From Craterostigma plantagineum (lineage: Eukaryota > Streptophyta > Magnoliopsida > Lamiales > Linderniaceae), in assembly GCA_027422505.1 (NCBI GenBank), contig JAPQWV010000479.1, forward strand, positions 135,001 to 199,000: a stretch of 64,000 nt of DNA, in the 5' to 3' direction. The translations under genes and the position numbers were made by a program. Shown here piece by piece: positions 32,031 through 49,684 of this stretch. The notes under the pieces are model-generated. The model had not been told where the DNA came from, searched no databases, and saw nothing but the letters and a program-made list of their open reading frames with translations. Every line of letters starts with the position of its first letter. Position 1 is the first letter of the stretch.

Positions 32031-32594
32031 ATATATATAAGATATAAGATATTTAGCTCTAGTTGCAAAGGATACATCTACTACAATAAGTCCCATCTCG
32101 TTATATTGAATTTTCTTTCATGCACATATGTGAGATGCCAAGATCACAATTCTTTCTTTCTTCCTTCTTTTCTTTCTTTCTTTGTTTTCCTTCACCGCTG
32201 TACTTCGAAAACAATTCTTATTACTTCTCAGCTTTTGTTTAGCACTGGGTTTTTGTCCTTCTTGGGCAAAGACGACGAGGAGTACAATCAGGATTTTTGA
32301 GTTCATCTCATAAGAATTCTGGTCGGTCTGCAGAATTTTCAAGACTACGATGATGAACGTTTTCTGTCTAAAATTTCTGAATTAGGCGGAAAAATGTCGG
32401 CCTACACCATAAGATAATATACCAGACAGAAATAAAAGAAGAAAAAACTCGGTGCCAAATATAAAATCCCTCAGTTACAAACACAACGGCTCTCACCAAA
32501 GCTAAGATGCAAGACTCAACCACCTACACAGAGTATAAAAACAGCGAGGAAGGAGAGCCGATATTAAAAAAAGGGAGAGAAATAATCGAAAGGT
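32031..32594. other. spacer downstream of NSF
   Basis: TTTC-rich tract around 32150-32190 and the probable 3' UTR of NSF up to 32594. No gene seen. Confidence 0.4.
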
Positions 32595-38380
<5,786 letters not shown>

Positions 38381-39155
38381 AGCTAAGGCAGGATCGGAAA
38401 AATCTGTTAGAGATCGATTGAGATAATTCAGCGAAGATTGTACAGATGGAGAGGTTGGAGAATAGAAGATCGCCTACAATTGAATAATGAAAGTGATGAT
38501 TTTCTTCTCTATTAAGAAATGCTAATCAAAGGTCTAACTTGTCACCATTGCTATCCCCCGTCTATTCTATTAAAAAAAATCACTTTTAATTACTATATTT
38601 AGTTTAGTACTATTTTTAGGTAATCACTATTTTACTTTAAATTTATAATAAATTAACTTTCCTTTTCACATATTCATAACATACAAATTAAGTTTAAACT
38701 ATGGTTTCTATGAAATATGTCATGCTAAAATAAATTTAATACAAGTAGCACACGTATTTGAGTGTGCATAAGTTACTGGTCTTTTTGTTAATCCTTATCC
38801 ACACGTAAAAGCCCAATAAATGTCGGCCCAAACGTACAAACCAAACTTACAGTGATTGGGTCCGACCGAGTTACGTCACTAGAAACTCAGCATTTCGTAC
38901 GTAAATGTGTCAAAAATCATTTTTGGTAAAATTTTCGATGTGCAAAAGTAGTCCAATATGTTGAGATCAATTATCATATACAATAACAATGATTACCAAC
39001 AATTTTTGTCCTCACGGTAATTTTTTTAACGTGAAGGGTGTGTGGATGAGGGAGTGATAGGACTTTCGTATTAGGTGTTATCAAACTTAAGACATGACAT
39101 GAATTACCACGTCAAATTCATAATCAATGTGTAATAGTGAGGAGATATGGCTTAT
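38381..39155. other. NSF upstream region and spacer
   Basis: 38381-38560 should hold the 5' UTR and proximal promoter of NSF; no TATA box can be assigned with confidence. From 38570 on, AT-rich spacer without genes. Confidence 0.4.
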
Positions 39156-39159
39156 TTTC

Positions 39160-39957
39160 TAGGGGAAATTTCGTTTCAAGCCCCATTAGTGTTTAAATTT
39201 GATTTCAGGCCCTGTCAGAAAAAAGTTAGTTTTAATGATCTGATTTCTACAGTACCACTTCATTGTTCCGCAGTACCACTTCGTTGTTTTGCAGTACCAC
39301 TTTATGTATGCATTACCACTTCATTGTTCTGCAACACCACTTCATTGTTACTGCATAAAAAATAAAGTGGTACTGCAGAACAAAGAAGTGGTACCGCAGA
39401 ACAATGAAATGGTACTACAGAACAACGAAGTGGTAACGCATAGTAATGAAGTGGTACTCCGGAACAACGAAGTGGTACTGCAGAAACTGGGTCCTTAAAA
39501 CTAATTTATCTGACATGCCTTGAACCCTATTTTATAATATTTTTGGGATCTTAATCATAATTAACCCTATTTTGTAGGATTAATTCGAAATCAGAGCCCT
39601 CTAAGGGTTTGATTTTGAATTCAGACCCTGTCTGAAAAAACTTTAGGTTAAGGGACCTGTGGTGTAACAAAGTGGTTAAAAGACATATGAACTGGTATAG
39701 AATGATCATTTTGTGTTATAAACTTTCATCTTATTGTTATTTTAGAACAATGAAGTGGTACTGCAGAAATGAACTGGTATCGGATGATCGTAAACTGGTA
39801 CCGAATTGCCCTTTTGTGTTACAAAATGTCAACATACTAGTATTTCAGAATAATGATGTGGTACTGCAGAAAATGGGTCCTTAAAACTAATTTTTTTCCT
39901 GACATGGTCTGAATCCTATATGAAAACTTATGGGGGGCCTGATACGAAAATTGCCCT
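39160..39957. mobile_element. fold-back element with GTACCACTT repeats
   Basis: Left end AGGGGAAATTTCGTTTCAAG and right end (reverse complement) AGGGCAATTTTCGTATCAGG form imperfect inverted repeats. Inside are two opposed arrays of a 20-25-bp unit around GTACCACTTC. No clear target duplication, so boundaries are approximate. Superfamily undecided (MULE-like or hAT-like MITE). Confidence 0.5.
39249..39482. repeat. opposed arrays of a GTACCACTTC unit
   Basis: About five plus-oriented units (39249-39345), a short linker, then about five reverse-complement units with GAAGTGGTAC (39363-39480). Single further copies lie near 39748 and 39858. The whole can form one long imperfect hairpin. Confidence 0.8.
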
Positions 39958-40353
39958 ATTCTATTGGAGGTGGAATGAAACCTTATGACATGTCATTGTC
40001 ATGTCATCGCGTTATACGGCTGACTAACAAAATATGGATAGAAATCTATGTTTACAATAAATGACCTAAATATACTTAGATAGTTTTATACATAGAAATG
40101 TTAGAGGACTAATGGCATCTCCAACGAGACTTCAAACATAAGTGTTCGACGTTGTCTGTAGCGTGAGTCCAATAGACCTCCAAAGGCCACTTTAAAGCTA
40201 GAGGAGTGAATAGTAGGCCGATATTCAAAATGGAGAACTGTTCCTTCTCTATCTCCTTTTCAATATTTTTATTCTTTATTTTTAGTTTTTTCGGGTTTTA
40301 TATAATACTGGGGATCTTTGTTGGATTTCATGCTGAAAATTGAAACGATGGTT

Positions 40354-40986
40354 AGGGGAGGCAATGGGCGGGTTCGGGGCTGGTAATCGACATACCGTCC
40401 CCATACCAATTTTTCGTTCTTAATACCATCCCCAGTAATTCACCGTTTAGGATGAATTGATTTGGGGTTGGGTAATCACCTTTCGAGGATCGGGTTCCCG
40501 TTGGGAGATTCGGATTATCCATATTCATGTATATCAAATAAATTATCTTTTTGCAACAAAACATAACATAAGTAATATAGATGAATTAATATGTAAAATA
40601 TGATATTGGGAGTATAAAAATTGATATAATATGTGATTGAAATATGCGTGTATTGTAAAGAATATATATTGTGAGTTAAATTTATTTTTCTTCTAATTAC
40701 GATATTGAATATAAAAGGATGGTCTATGAATTTCTTGATTCAAATTAGTTTTAATATTATTTATTAATAAAACTTTTCCGGAAATTGTGAATCACCATTG
40801 ACTCAAACGGGGACGGGTTCGGGGACGGGGATGGGTGGAAAACATGATTATCATCCCGTCCCGTCCCCACTCTTTCACTGACGGGGAATCACCGTCAACT
40901 CCCCATCCCCATTTCGACCGGGTATTCCCCGTTCCAATGCCTCGGGTCCCGACGGGGATGGTTCACCATGGGAATTTGCCACCCTT
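40354..40986. mobile_element. hAT-like MITE (633 bp)
   Basis: Terminal inverted repeats AGGGGAGGCAA and TTGCCACCCTT, flanked by cgatggtt (40346-40353) and agatggtt (40987-40994), seven of eight bases equal. Subterminal GGGGACGGGG/CCCCGTCCC motifs face each other across an AT-rich core. Built like the MITE at 16745-17412, but not the same family. Non-coding. Confidence 0.75.
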
Positions 40987-40994
40987 AGATGGTT

Positions 40995-41696
40995 TGCTAT
41001 GAAGAAGATGATGAATAGTGATTAAACATGAGAGAGAAAGATTTTCTTTTATGTACGGGAGAAAAGAATGAACATTAAGAAGATAATTGCTTAACTTAAA
41101 TAATAACGTTTAAAATTAATTTTTATTACTGTAGCGCTAGACATGTGTAAATAAATTATATACCTATTTCTCATAATTTTATTACAATATTATTTTAGAT
41201 AGTTTAATTATCTTAAATAGGTTTTAATAGAATATGTTAAACTCAAAATATTATCAAGCATGATAATATATTGAGAAACTTCGTATATATAAGACATAAA
41301 GGAGATGATTGGAGTTTAAACTTATTAAGTATTTGCATACTAGTTGGACTGTATTATTTTTCTATAGGCTCTAACATTTGGCAAGTATCAGTAACAGTCC
41401 AAAACTTGATTAAGTAATTGTTAGTAATATTTATTACCAGGCGCATATATACAATAATTAATTTTTTTTATAGTTTTAATATTAGGTGGACTGGCCGCGG
41501 GCTACCCGCCCGCCCCGCAAAGCACGCCTCTTGGCTGGCTTAAAAAATTTGAACCCCTTCCGCCCCTTTTGCGGTGCGGGTTGGGCCTCCCCGCGGGCCA
41601 AATTGTCGGCTCTAGTGACGATCACTCTTTTCAGACCAAGTTGTTTATATAAATATTTCTTGGAAATGCGTCTCTTCCGTGTTCCTTTGGCGCATG
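40995..41696. other. AT-rich spacer with a GC-rich patch
   Basis: 41487-41615 is GC-rich with opposed CCCGCC/GGCGGG-like blocks (GGTGCGGGTTGGGC), possibly another decayed MITE. No gene seen. Confidence 0.35.
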
Positions 41697-42231
41697 TGAT
41701 AAACGTTCGATACGTTTATTGTAGCAGTTATTTAGGGAATAATAGAATATTCTTCACCGCTTCTTGCATTTACATGCTCTATTTACACATATTTTGATAT
41801 TGAAGGACCTTAGCGCGGCTTTCGGGCAAAAAGGAGCAAAAACGAGGCAAAACGCAGCAAGAATGAAGAAACCAGTTCAGTGTCACGGCCGTGACACATC
41901 GTGCATCAGACCGTGATGCTTGGCAGAATCCGGACTTAGAGACAGTCACGGTCGTGAGGGCTATTGCACTAGGCCATGACAAAGGGCAGTGAGCAACGAC
42001 TGTCACGCGTTCAGTCACGACCACGTCATTTTTTTCGTCAGGGGAGTTTCGTTCTCTTAAACCTTCGTTTCCCTTTTGTTTATTCAATTTTTACGTTAAG
42101 GACAACGTACGTCTTAAGTGTGGGAAGGAGAAATTAGGTTTCAAAAACTACGTGAATTATTTGTTATGACGTGTCCGTTAGCTATCAATTTCTTTAGAAA
42201 GGCATGAATGATTGAAATCAGGCATGATTGT
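41697..42231 (+). mobile_element. Athila-like remnant, LTR start fused to 3' UTR
   Basis: Begins with the LTR start TGATAAACGTTCG and two decayed hairpin units (41880-41985). Near 41995 it jumps to the sequence that in element 1 lies in the 3' UTR (CGTCAGGGGAGT, upstream polypurine motif at about 42090-42130, AAAGGCATGAAT). The rest of the LTR and all coding sequence are missing. The join lies at a GTCACG motif present in both parts. Confidence 0.7.
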
Positions 42232-42254
42232 TGATCGACACGTAGTGAGTGATG
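42232..42254 (-). repeat. Athila element 2 LTR, detached end
   Basis: TGATCGACACGTAGTGAGTGATG is the reverse complement of the LTR end. Joined with 52095 it restores the LTR; the last five bases (tgatg) are the copia C target duplication. Confidence 0.85.
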
Positions 42255-44652
42255 TGTTAGGGAGTGTGCCCTCGGAATGCCATACGAGGACTAGGAATAG
42301 TATAGGGCGCACGATGATGTATAGGTTGTAAGACAGGTTTATTGTATATACCGTCAAATAAATTAATGAATATTTATTTTCATTATAATAAAGGCATTAT
42401 TATTTATTTATCGAATTTAAAGTCTACTTGGCATCCGGTAGTGCGATAAATAAATAACACCCAAATGTTTGAGTTGGACGTCTGATTCTCGTGGGACGAG
42501 AGAGGAGACACCGGACGGTCCTTAATCTCAACATTAAATAAAAAGTCCGTAAGTCTAAGGATTCTAGGTGGGTGACTAGATATCCGAATATGACTTATCC
42601 ATTGACGACCACATAGTATCGGTAGTGTCACCGATTACCTGAGAGGTTGTGGGTCGTGATGGAGATATTGGTGATCGGAGAGATTGTGTATTCGGACATT
42701 CGGCTCGTATTCGTCTCAATCACATGGCTAGGATGTTGTCATGATTGAACGAATGACTATAGCAGCCTCAGACCGATAGGGTCATTGACGGATTTGCTTT
42801 CGTGATTTCGGTTTGTCGCTAGTTGGCTAGGCTCGCAAGTGTTCATAAATGAGACACGGGTCAGCGACGAAACGCAACCGACTTTACGGAGGTGATTGCC
42901 GGCTTTGACTGCTATCGGGATTCACTGCCTATATTCGTATAGGTTAATGTCCTATGAGGTAATCGGAGAGCGATGATTATAAAGCCTTCGGCCGAAGCTT
43001 GGAAAACTTGCTTGTATTAGATACGGAGCGGAGTTTAAATAATCGGTTCGGTCTCGATTATAACATAGTGTTAGGTTAGTGAGTTTGACATTTGCATGGC
43101 TCTCACCTAACCGGGACGCAAGTGAAAGGCATAAGAAGTATTTAAATGTATACACTATAGTCGGTTCGCCCGAATTTCGATTAGATCAAAATTCGTTCTC
43201 AACTGGGATCTGTCCGGTACCGTGGGATTGGCTAGGCGAATACCGGGCTCGTGGATTCCTCCCATGCCAGTTGAGACGGACCTAGAGAGTCGCGCTTAAA
43301 AATGGTAATGAACTTGAATGAAAACGGCGGGCTTTTCTGTGGAACCTAACGAATGAGATTCGTTGAGGTAGTGGCAAAGTTGATACGAGGTGTCGACGAC
43401 TTAGTTAAATTCCAGTGACTGTCACGGAAATAATTAGGACTTAAGATTGTCTTAAGTGCTTAATTAATTAACTAAGTGGGCTCAATTATAATTAAAATAA
43501 TTAGATTGGATTTAATTATTTTATTATTTAAAATTGAGGGACTAAATTGAGAATTTGGAAACCTCAAGGGCCAAAAGGAAATTATCAAAATAAAAAAAAA
43601 AAAAAAAAAAAAAAAAAAATGAAAATTCTACACATCCACGTTGGGATGTGTAGAAAGTATGAGTCATTGGTTTTTTTTTTAATTTAATGACACTTGTTAT
43701 AACAAGTGTCTTAATTATTAAAATAAAAAAAAAAAAAAAAATTAAATATGCATAAAGCAACGTGAGTTGCTTATGTAGGAGGGTGACTTGATTTTTTTTC
43801 TTAGAGAGAAAGAGAGAAAGAAAGTTAAAAACATTTTCTTAAGCCACGTAGAACCGACGGGATCGTTCGACGAACCCGACGCCCGAACCGAGTTGCATCT
43901 AGCCATCGGGAGCAGTCTCGGAGGTTCATTCAAGGACATACCGGCGTGACGATCTAGCCCGGAAGTCCCGGGATCCAGACGAGGTGTAGCCACGTTCATC
44001 CGAGGCGACAACAGAAGAAATCCCGTTCACCGAAGGTATACCTCGAACCTTAACAATTTGATTTACGAAACATACCAAACGGTATCGGAATAATTCGAAA
44101 GACCCCTCGTTGGAAACGTCGGGAAGTGTAGAATTATTCTGGAAAATTTGGTATCGATCGGAAATCATTTCGGTCGTCAAATAGTCAAAAGACGGCAGAC
44201 TGCCGTTTTACTCGAATTAATAATTTCGAACCACATATTTGATTTTGAGAAAAATATCAAACGATGTCGGAATAATTCGAGAGACCTATCGTTGCGAACG
44301 TTAGGAAGTGTAGAATTATTCTGGAAAGTTTGGTATTGATCAAAAGTCATTCCGGTCTCCAAATAATCGAAAAACGTCTGGTTGCCGCTTTGTTCGATTA
44401 ATTTGGATCTAAATTATTAATTCAAATAAATTGGAAATAAATTCGAATTTTGATAATTCGAATTAACCGTGATCTCTCGAGGCTTAGGGCAGCATCTCAG
44501 ACCCTCGGGAGAAGCCGATGGCGTAAGGTTAAATTTAGATATTAAAAATCGAAAATTCGCCACCCTACGCCGCTCGGTAAAAACCGCGCTTCTGCTATAG
44601 CCACGTTGCGCTGTTCGGGGGCCGGCGTCGATTAATCGGGCCCACCCCAACA
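42255..44652 (+). repeat. copia C 5' LTR
   Basis: TGTTAGGGAGTGTG to CACCCCAACA. Contains A/T homopolymers (43590-43619, 43723-43741) and two related segments around 44060-44140 and 44250-44330 (GGAATAATTCGA, GTGTAGAATTATTCTGGAAA) that form an internal direct repeat. Confidence 0.95.
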
Positions 44653-44653
44653 G

Positions 44654-44667
44654 TGGTATCAGAGCCA
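44654..44667 (+). other. copia C primer-binding site
   Basis: TGGTATCAGAGCC directly after the LTR, complementary to the 3' end of initiator tRNA-Met. Confidence 0.9.
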
Positions 44668-45754
44668 AGGCTCATGAATGTTTCGACCGAAGGCCTCGAA
44701 AGCCGATGTGGCAAACGAACGGTCGACGTAGTTTGGAGACTATCGTCGCTCGTGACGTCGGTTGGACACCCGACGTTAAAATTTTGTGTTGCATGTTTAT
44801 GTGGGACATTTACGCGGGCTTAGGTTCAACCGGGTTATTTGTTTAAGGGCCGTTTGCCGCCCCCCGGTATGTACATGGATTACGGGTTGTTTGGGAAATA
44901 ATTCCCCCCGTGATGTATTTTATTGCTTTATTAGTTAGGTTAGATAAAATGACGGCCGTTCGACGCTAGGCGAGATTGGAGGATTCGACAACCATCGTAA
45001 CGATGACTCGACGTTGGAAGATCGAAGACCCCGGTCGTTTTACGACCCATGTAATAGGACCAGTCTAGAAGTAGCCCGCATATTTGTCCATTTAAATTTC
45101 TTTCCTAGGGTTAGGAATTTATTTATCGCATTTACGTGCTCGTGCTTAATTTTAATATGCTATGAGTTATAAAAATCTCCCGTACGAATACTAAGTGAGT
45201 AAAGGGATTGGATGCCCTGTCTTCTATCAAGCTCGGGCCTAGTTGTTACAAAACCTAAATGCAATGTTTGGTTTCGGGTATGCCGGCGCCTTGCATTTGC
45301 TTTTGTTTCGGCTTGCTCGGGTGCATTTGTGCCGCTCGCCAAGACCACACTGTGCGGTAAAACGTACGGTTCAAGTGTGCGGTTTTGAGCAACGTTGATA
45401 GGTCACACTTAGACAGTCATACCGCCTTGTTTCGGGTTTGCCGGCGGGGGTCCCTGACTGAGACAAAGATAGTTGAGACATTCGACAAGGTCGGATTCGT
45501 GCGGAGCACGACTTCGTGGGCCGCTGCAAACCAATAAAACGACAGAGGTTGAGGTTTGCACCCGTCCACGGGGACATCAACTCCACTATCGGAGTTATCA
45601 ATGAAACTTCCAAAACATCCGTAGGGAGAATGGAGTTTATGAAAAGATAGAGGGAGTCAAACGGAATAAAAAGTCCTTGTTCGCGTTTGATAACCTATAC
45701 AATCGACTTAATATGCCTTTTATTTTCTGCAGCATTTTCTCTCTTTGTGAAATT
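44668..45754 (+). other. copia C leader
   Basis: About 1.1 kb between primer site and gag start without a supported ORF; presumably untranslated leader with packaging signals. Confidence 0.6.
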
Positions 45755-46660
45755 ATGACGACCGCTTTAAATGTACTGCTCAAGGAGAATAGGTTGACTG
45801 GGCCAAACTATTCTGACTGGCTTCGCAAATTGAGGATTTTCCTCGAGATTGAGAACCTAGTTTATATCCTTGACTCCGAAATGCCGCCAGCCCCAGGGGC
45901 GCGGGCATCCGAGCAGGCTCGTGCCGCTTATGACAAGCGACTGCGTGACGAGAAGCTCGTAAAGGCTCATGTCCTCGGATCGATGAGTAACGCACTGCAG
46001 CGTAGCCATGAAAATATGGCTGATGCTCGGGTGATGGTTCAACATTTGAAAGAGCTTTACGGTGAGACGTCTAGGACAGCTCGCTATGCGACTTCGTCGC
46101 AGCTCTTCCGATCGAGGATGTCTGAGGGTGAGAATGTTGGCGAGCATGTTATGAACATGATCACCATGATCGAGAGGTTGGAGACTCTCAATTTTCGATT
46201 TGATCGGGAATTACAAAATGACCTCATCTTGCAATCTCTGCCTCCGTCCTTCAACGCGTTCATTGTGAACTACCATCTGAACGGCATGACGCTATTGCTT
46301 CCTGATCTGATGAATCAGTTAGCAACGGCACAAGGTCAGATGAAGAGGGCAAAGCAGACTGCACTTGTCGCCACTTCTTCGAAGCCCCAGAAAGGCAAAA
46401 AGAAGAAGGGCAACAAGCTCAAGCCGACAGGGAAGGTTTCCAAGAAGAAACTATCTTCTGGGAAATCAAAACAAACCGGTGTAAAGCCGACGGATAGGTG
46501 TCTGCATTGCGGTGCGCTGGGCCACTGGAAGCGTGACTGTCCGAAGCTCAAGGGTGAGCAGGCTGCGTCAGGTATGGAACTTAATGTTTTAGAAACAGTT
46601 TGTTCTTCATCTGTATACTCTACTTCCTGGATATTGGATTCGGGGCTAGTACTCACATTT
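45755..46660 (+). CDS. copia C gag
   Basis: Start taken at ATG 45755 (MTTALNVLLKENRL); the frame is open from 45677, but the segment upstream does not look like gag. The capsid part has LTGPNYSDWLRKLRIFLEIE and GSMSNALQRSHENM, followed by VMNMITMIERLETL. A Lys-rich tract and one CCHC knuckle (CLHCGALGHWKRDC) bind RNA. The frame enters protease (STSWILDSG) and then derails: one base is missing in the G run at about 46639, so the protease continues in the next frame. Confidence 0.85.
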
Positions 46661-49240
46661 GTGTTTCCACGCAGGGTCTGGGACCAAGTAGAGCGCTTGG
46701 GGAGCGTGAGATCGAGGTCAGAGTGGGAAGCGGGGATAGAATCTCGGCAAGCCACGTCGGATCAAGATCTCTTGTATTATCTTCTGGGCATGTGTTGCGT
46801 TTGTACGATTGTCTTGTACTCCCGAGGGGATTTAAGAACATCGTCTCCATTCCTGTTTTGAGCAGGAATGGTTATGTATTTATTTTTAATAATAATACAT
46901 GCCACATTATGTATAGAAATAAAAATGTTGGCAGCGCAACACTAATAAATGGTTTGTACTATTTAAATACCCAGGACGATATATCTGTGAATACTGTCAC
47001 AAATAAACGAAAATCGGGAATAAATGCGAGGTACCTGTGGCATCTTCGATTAGGGCATACTGGAGAACGCAAGATTCACGAGTTAGAGAAAAACGGAATC
47101 TTAAAACCGTTGGGATCAGATCCCTATCCGACTTGTGAGTCATGCCTCAAAGGTAAAATGACCCGATCACCCTTCACCGGGACTTTTAATAGAGCCACTG
47201 ATGTTCTCGGTTTAATTCACACGGACGTTTGCGGGCCATTCAATGTGAAAGCTCGAGGTGACTTCCACTATTTTATTACCTTTACGGATGATCACAGTCG
47301 TTACGGACTAGTGTATCTGATGAGGTATAAAGCTGATGCTCTTGAAAGGTTCAAGGAATATAAGGCCTTGGTGGAAAACCAAACTTCGAAGCTCATTAAA
47401 GCCATTCGATCGGATCGAGGTGGCGAGTATATGAGTGTCGAGTTTGACCAGTTCTTGAAGGAAAATGGTATAATATCGCAGATGACTCTGCCCGGCACGC
47501 CACAGTTGAATGGCGTGGCCGAACGTAGAAACCGAACTTTATTAGATATGGTTCGTTCTATGTTAAGCTATACAGATTTACCAATGTCATTGTGGGGATA
47601 CGCGCTTTTGACAGCAGCGTATACAATTAACCGGTGTCCCTCAAAGTCTGTTAACGGTATTCCATATGAGATATGGACTGGTCGTTTACCCAGCTTATCA
47701 CATATTAGGATTTGGGGTTGCCCCGCCTATGTGAAAAAGCTGAAAACAGACAAATTGGAGTCTAGATCTACAAAAGGACGTTTCATAGGTTACCCCGAAG
47801 ACTCTATGGGGTACCTATTCTATTTTCACGATGATCAAAGGATCGTTGTTGGCCTACATGCACATTTTCTCGAGGAAGAGTTCATTCGAGATTTTGGCAT
47901 TGGCCGTGAGGTCACTCTCGAGGAATTGTCGACCGAAACGCCCACACAGGATTCGGATGGTCCGAGCGAACCAGTCATGCGGCGATCTGAAAGGGTGCCT
48001 CGCCAACCACAGCGGTATGGCATGTCACATGTCGAACAAGGTTATGTTGCGACTAGGGGACTTCTAAGAGAAGATCCCGCTACTTTCGATCAAGCTATAT
48101 CCGATGTTGACTCAGCGAGATGGATTGAGGCTATGCGAGCCGAGATGGACTCAATGTACTCCAACAAAGTCTGGACTCTTGTAGACCTACCGAGTGGTTT
48201 TAGACCAATCGGTTGTAAATGGATTTACAAGAGGAAGATTGGATCTGACGGACAAGTTGAGACGTACAAGGCCAGGTTGGTTGCCAAGGGCTATAACCAA
48301 AAAGAGGGAGTTGACTATGAGGAGACTTTCTCGCCTGTAGCCATGATCAAGTCCATCCGGATAATGCTCGCGATAGCTGCGCACTATGATTATGAGATTT
48401 GGCAGATGGACGTCAAAACGGCGTTCCTTAATGGATTCCTCAAGGAGGAGATCTATATGGAGCAGCCAAAAGGTTTTGAGTCGCATGCAGATGCTCACAA
48501 AGTGTGCAAACTGAATCGGTCAATTTACGGACTGAAACAGGCCTCTCGTAGCTGGAATCTACGTTTTGATGAAGCAGTTCGGAACTTTGGATTCATAAAA
48601 AACGTAGATGAGCCATGTGTCTACAGAAAGAGCAGTGGGAGTATGGTGTCGTTCCTTGTATTGTACGTGGATGATATCCTTTTGATAGGAAACGACATTG
48701 GGATGCTCTCATCGGTGAAAGCATGGCTTTCAACCGAATTCTCCATGAAAGACCTGGGAGAAGCAACGTATATACTAGGTATTCGCTTGTTCAGGGATCG
48801 AGCGAATCATACGATCGGCTTATCTCAGGCCCTTTACTTAGAGAAAATCCTGAAGAAATTCAGAATGGATGACTCTAAGAGAGGGTTCTTACCAATGCGA
48901 CATGGGATCCATTTATCGAAGTCAATGTCACCTCAAAGTGAGGAAGACAGACGACGGATGAGTGGGATACCGTATGCGTCTGCAGTGGGTAGTCTGATGT
49001 ACGCGATGTTGTGTACACGACCGGACATTGCCTACGCTGTGAGCGTGGTTAGTCGGTTTCAGGCAAACCCAGGGGAAGAACATTGGACAGCTGTTAAGAA
49101 TATCTTTAAATACCTTAGACGGACTAAAGACTTAACGCTGGTTTATGGAGGAGCGGGACTAGAAGTAGTTGGTTATACCGATTCGGACTTCCAGTCGGAC
49201 GTGGATGACCGAAAATCTACTTCAGGTTTGTATTCGTGCT
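46640..49240 (+). pseudogene. copia C pol: protease remainder, integrase, reverse transcriptase
   Basis: Open for some 870 codons. Protease remainder (ASTHICV, then VLPRGFKNIVSIPVL), pre-integrase LWHLRLGHTGERK and CESCLKGKMTRSPF, integrase core LIHTDVCGPFN, FITFTDDHSRYGLVYLM, AIRSDRGGEYMS, GTPQLNGVAERRNRTLLDMV, RT GCKWIYKRKIG, QMDVKTAFLNGFLKEEIY, GLKQASRSWN, catalytic LYVDDILLIGND, then RPDIAYAVSVVSRFQ and YTDSDFQSDVDDRKSTSG. Broken at both ends by single-base shifts: in the protease active site and near 49225 before RNase H. As it stands it cannot make a functional polyprotein unless these are sequencing errors. Confidence 0.85.
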
Positions 49241-49649
49241 CAACGGTGGGGCAGTGTCTTGGAGAAGCTCCAAGCAAAGCACAACTGCCGATTCCACGTG
49301 CGAGGCAGAATACATAGCAGCCTCAGAGGCAGCTAAAGAAGCTGTTTGGATGAAAAAGTTCTTGGAGGAACTTACTGTGATACCAGTTGCTGACAGACCG
49401 CTTACACTTTGGTGCGATAATAGCGGTGCAGTCGCGCAAGCAAAGGAACCACGATCTCATAGCAAGTCCAAACATATTGAGAGAAAATATCACGTATTAC
49501 GTGAGTTCGTTGAAAACGGGATGGTCGCCGTGCAGAAAATCGCCACCGCAAAAAACGTGGCGGACCCGCTCACGAAGCCCTTGTCCCAAGCAGTTATGGA
49601 ACAGCATCTGGACAAGATGGGGCTACGATACCATTGCGACTGGCATTAG
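49236..49649 (+). pseudogene. copia C RNase H
   Basis: Continues pol in another frame: LNGGAVSWRSSKQSTTADST, CEAEYIAASEAAKEAVWMKK, LWCDNSGAVAQAKEPRSHSK, HIERKYHVLREFVENG and NVADPLTKPLSQ. Catalytic D and E residues of copia RNase H are visible. A missing T in a T run near 49225 explains the shift. Ends 49649, 36 bp before the 3' LTR. Confidence 0.85.
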
Positions 49650-49684
49650 GTGCATCGCATGGCATTCGAGTGCAAGTGGGAGGC

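Noticed and set aside
32118..32342. Minus-strand ORF of 74 codons below NSF
   Set aside because: Lysine/arginine stretch derives from a TTTC repeat; in the NSF 3' flank; no support.
43079..43285. Small frames in the copia C LTRs (also 42404-42631 and matching places in 49834-51618)
   Set aside because: They appear twice only because the LTRs are identical; no start context, domain or selection signal.
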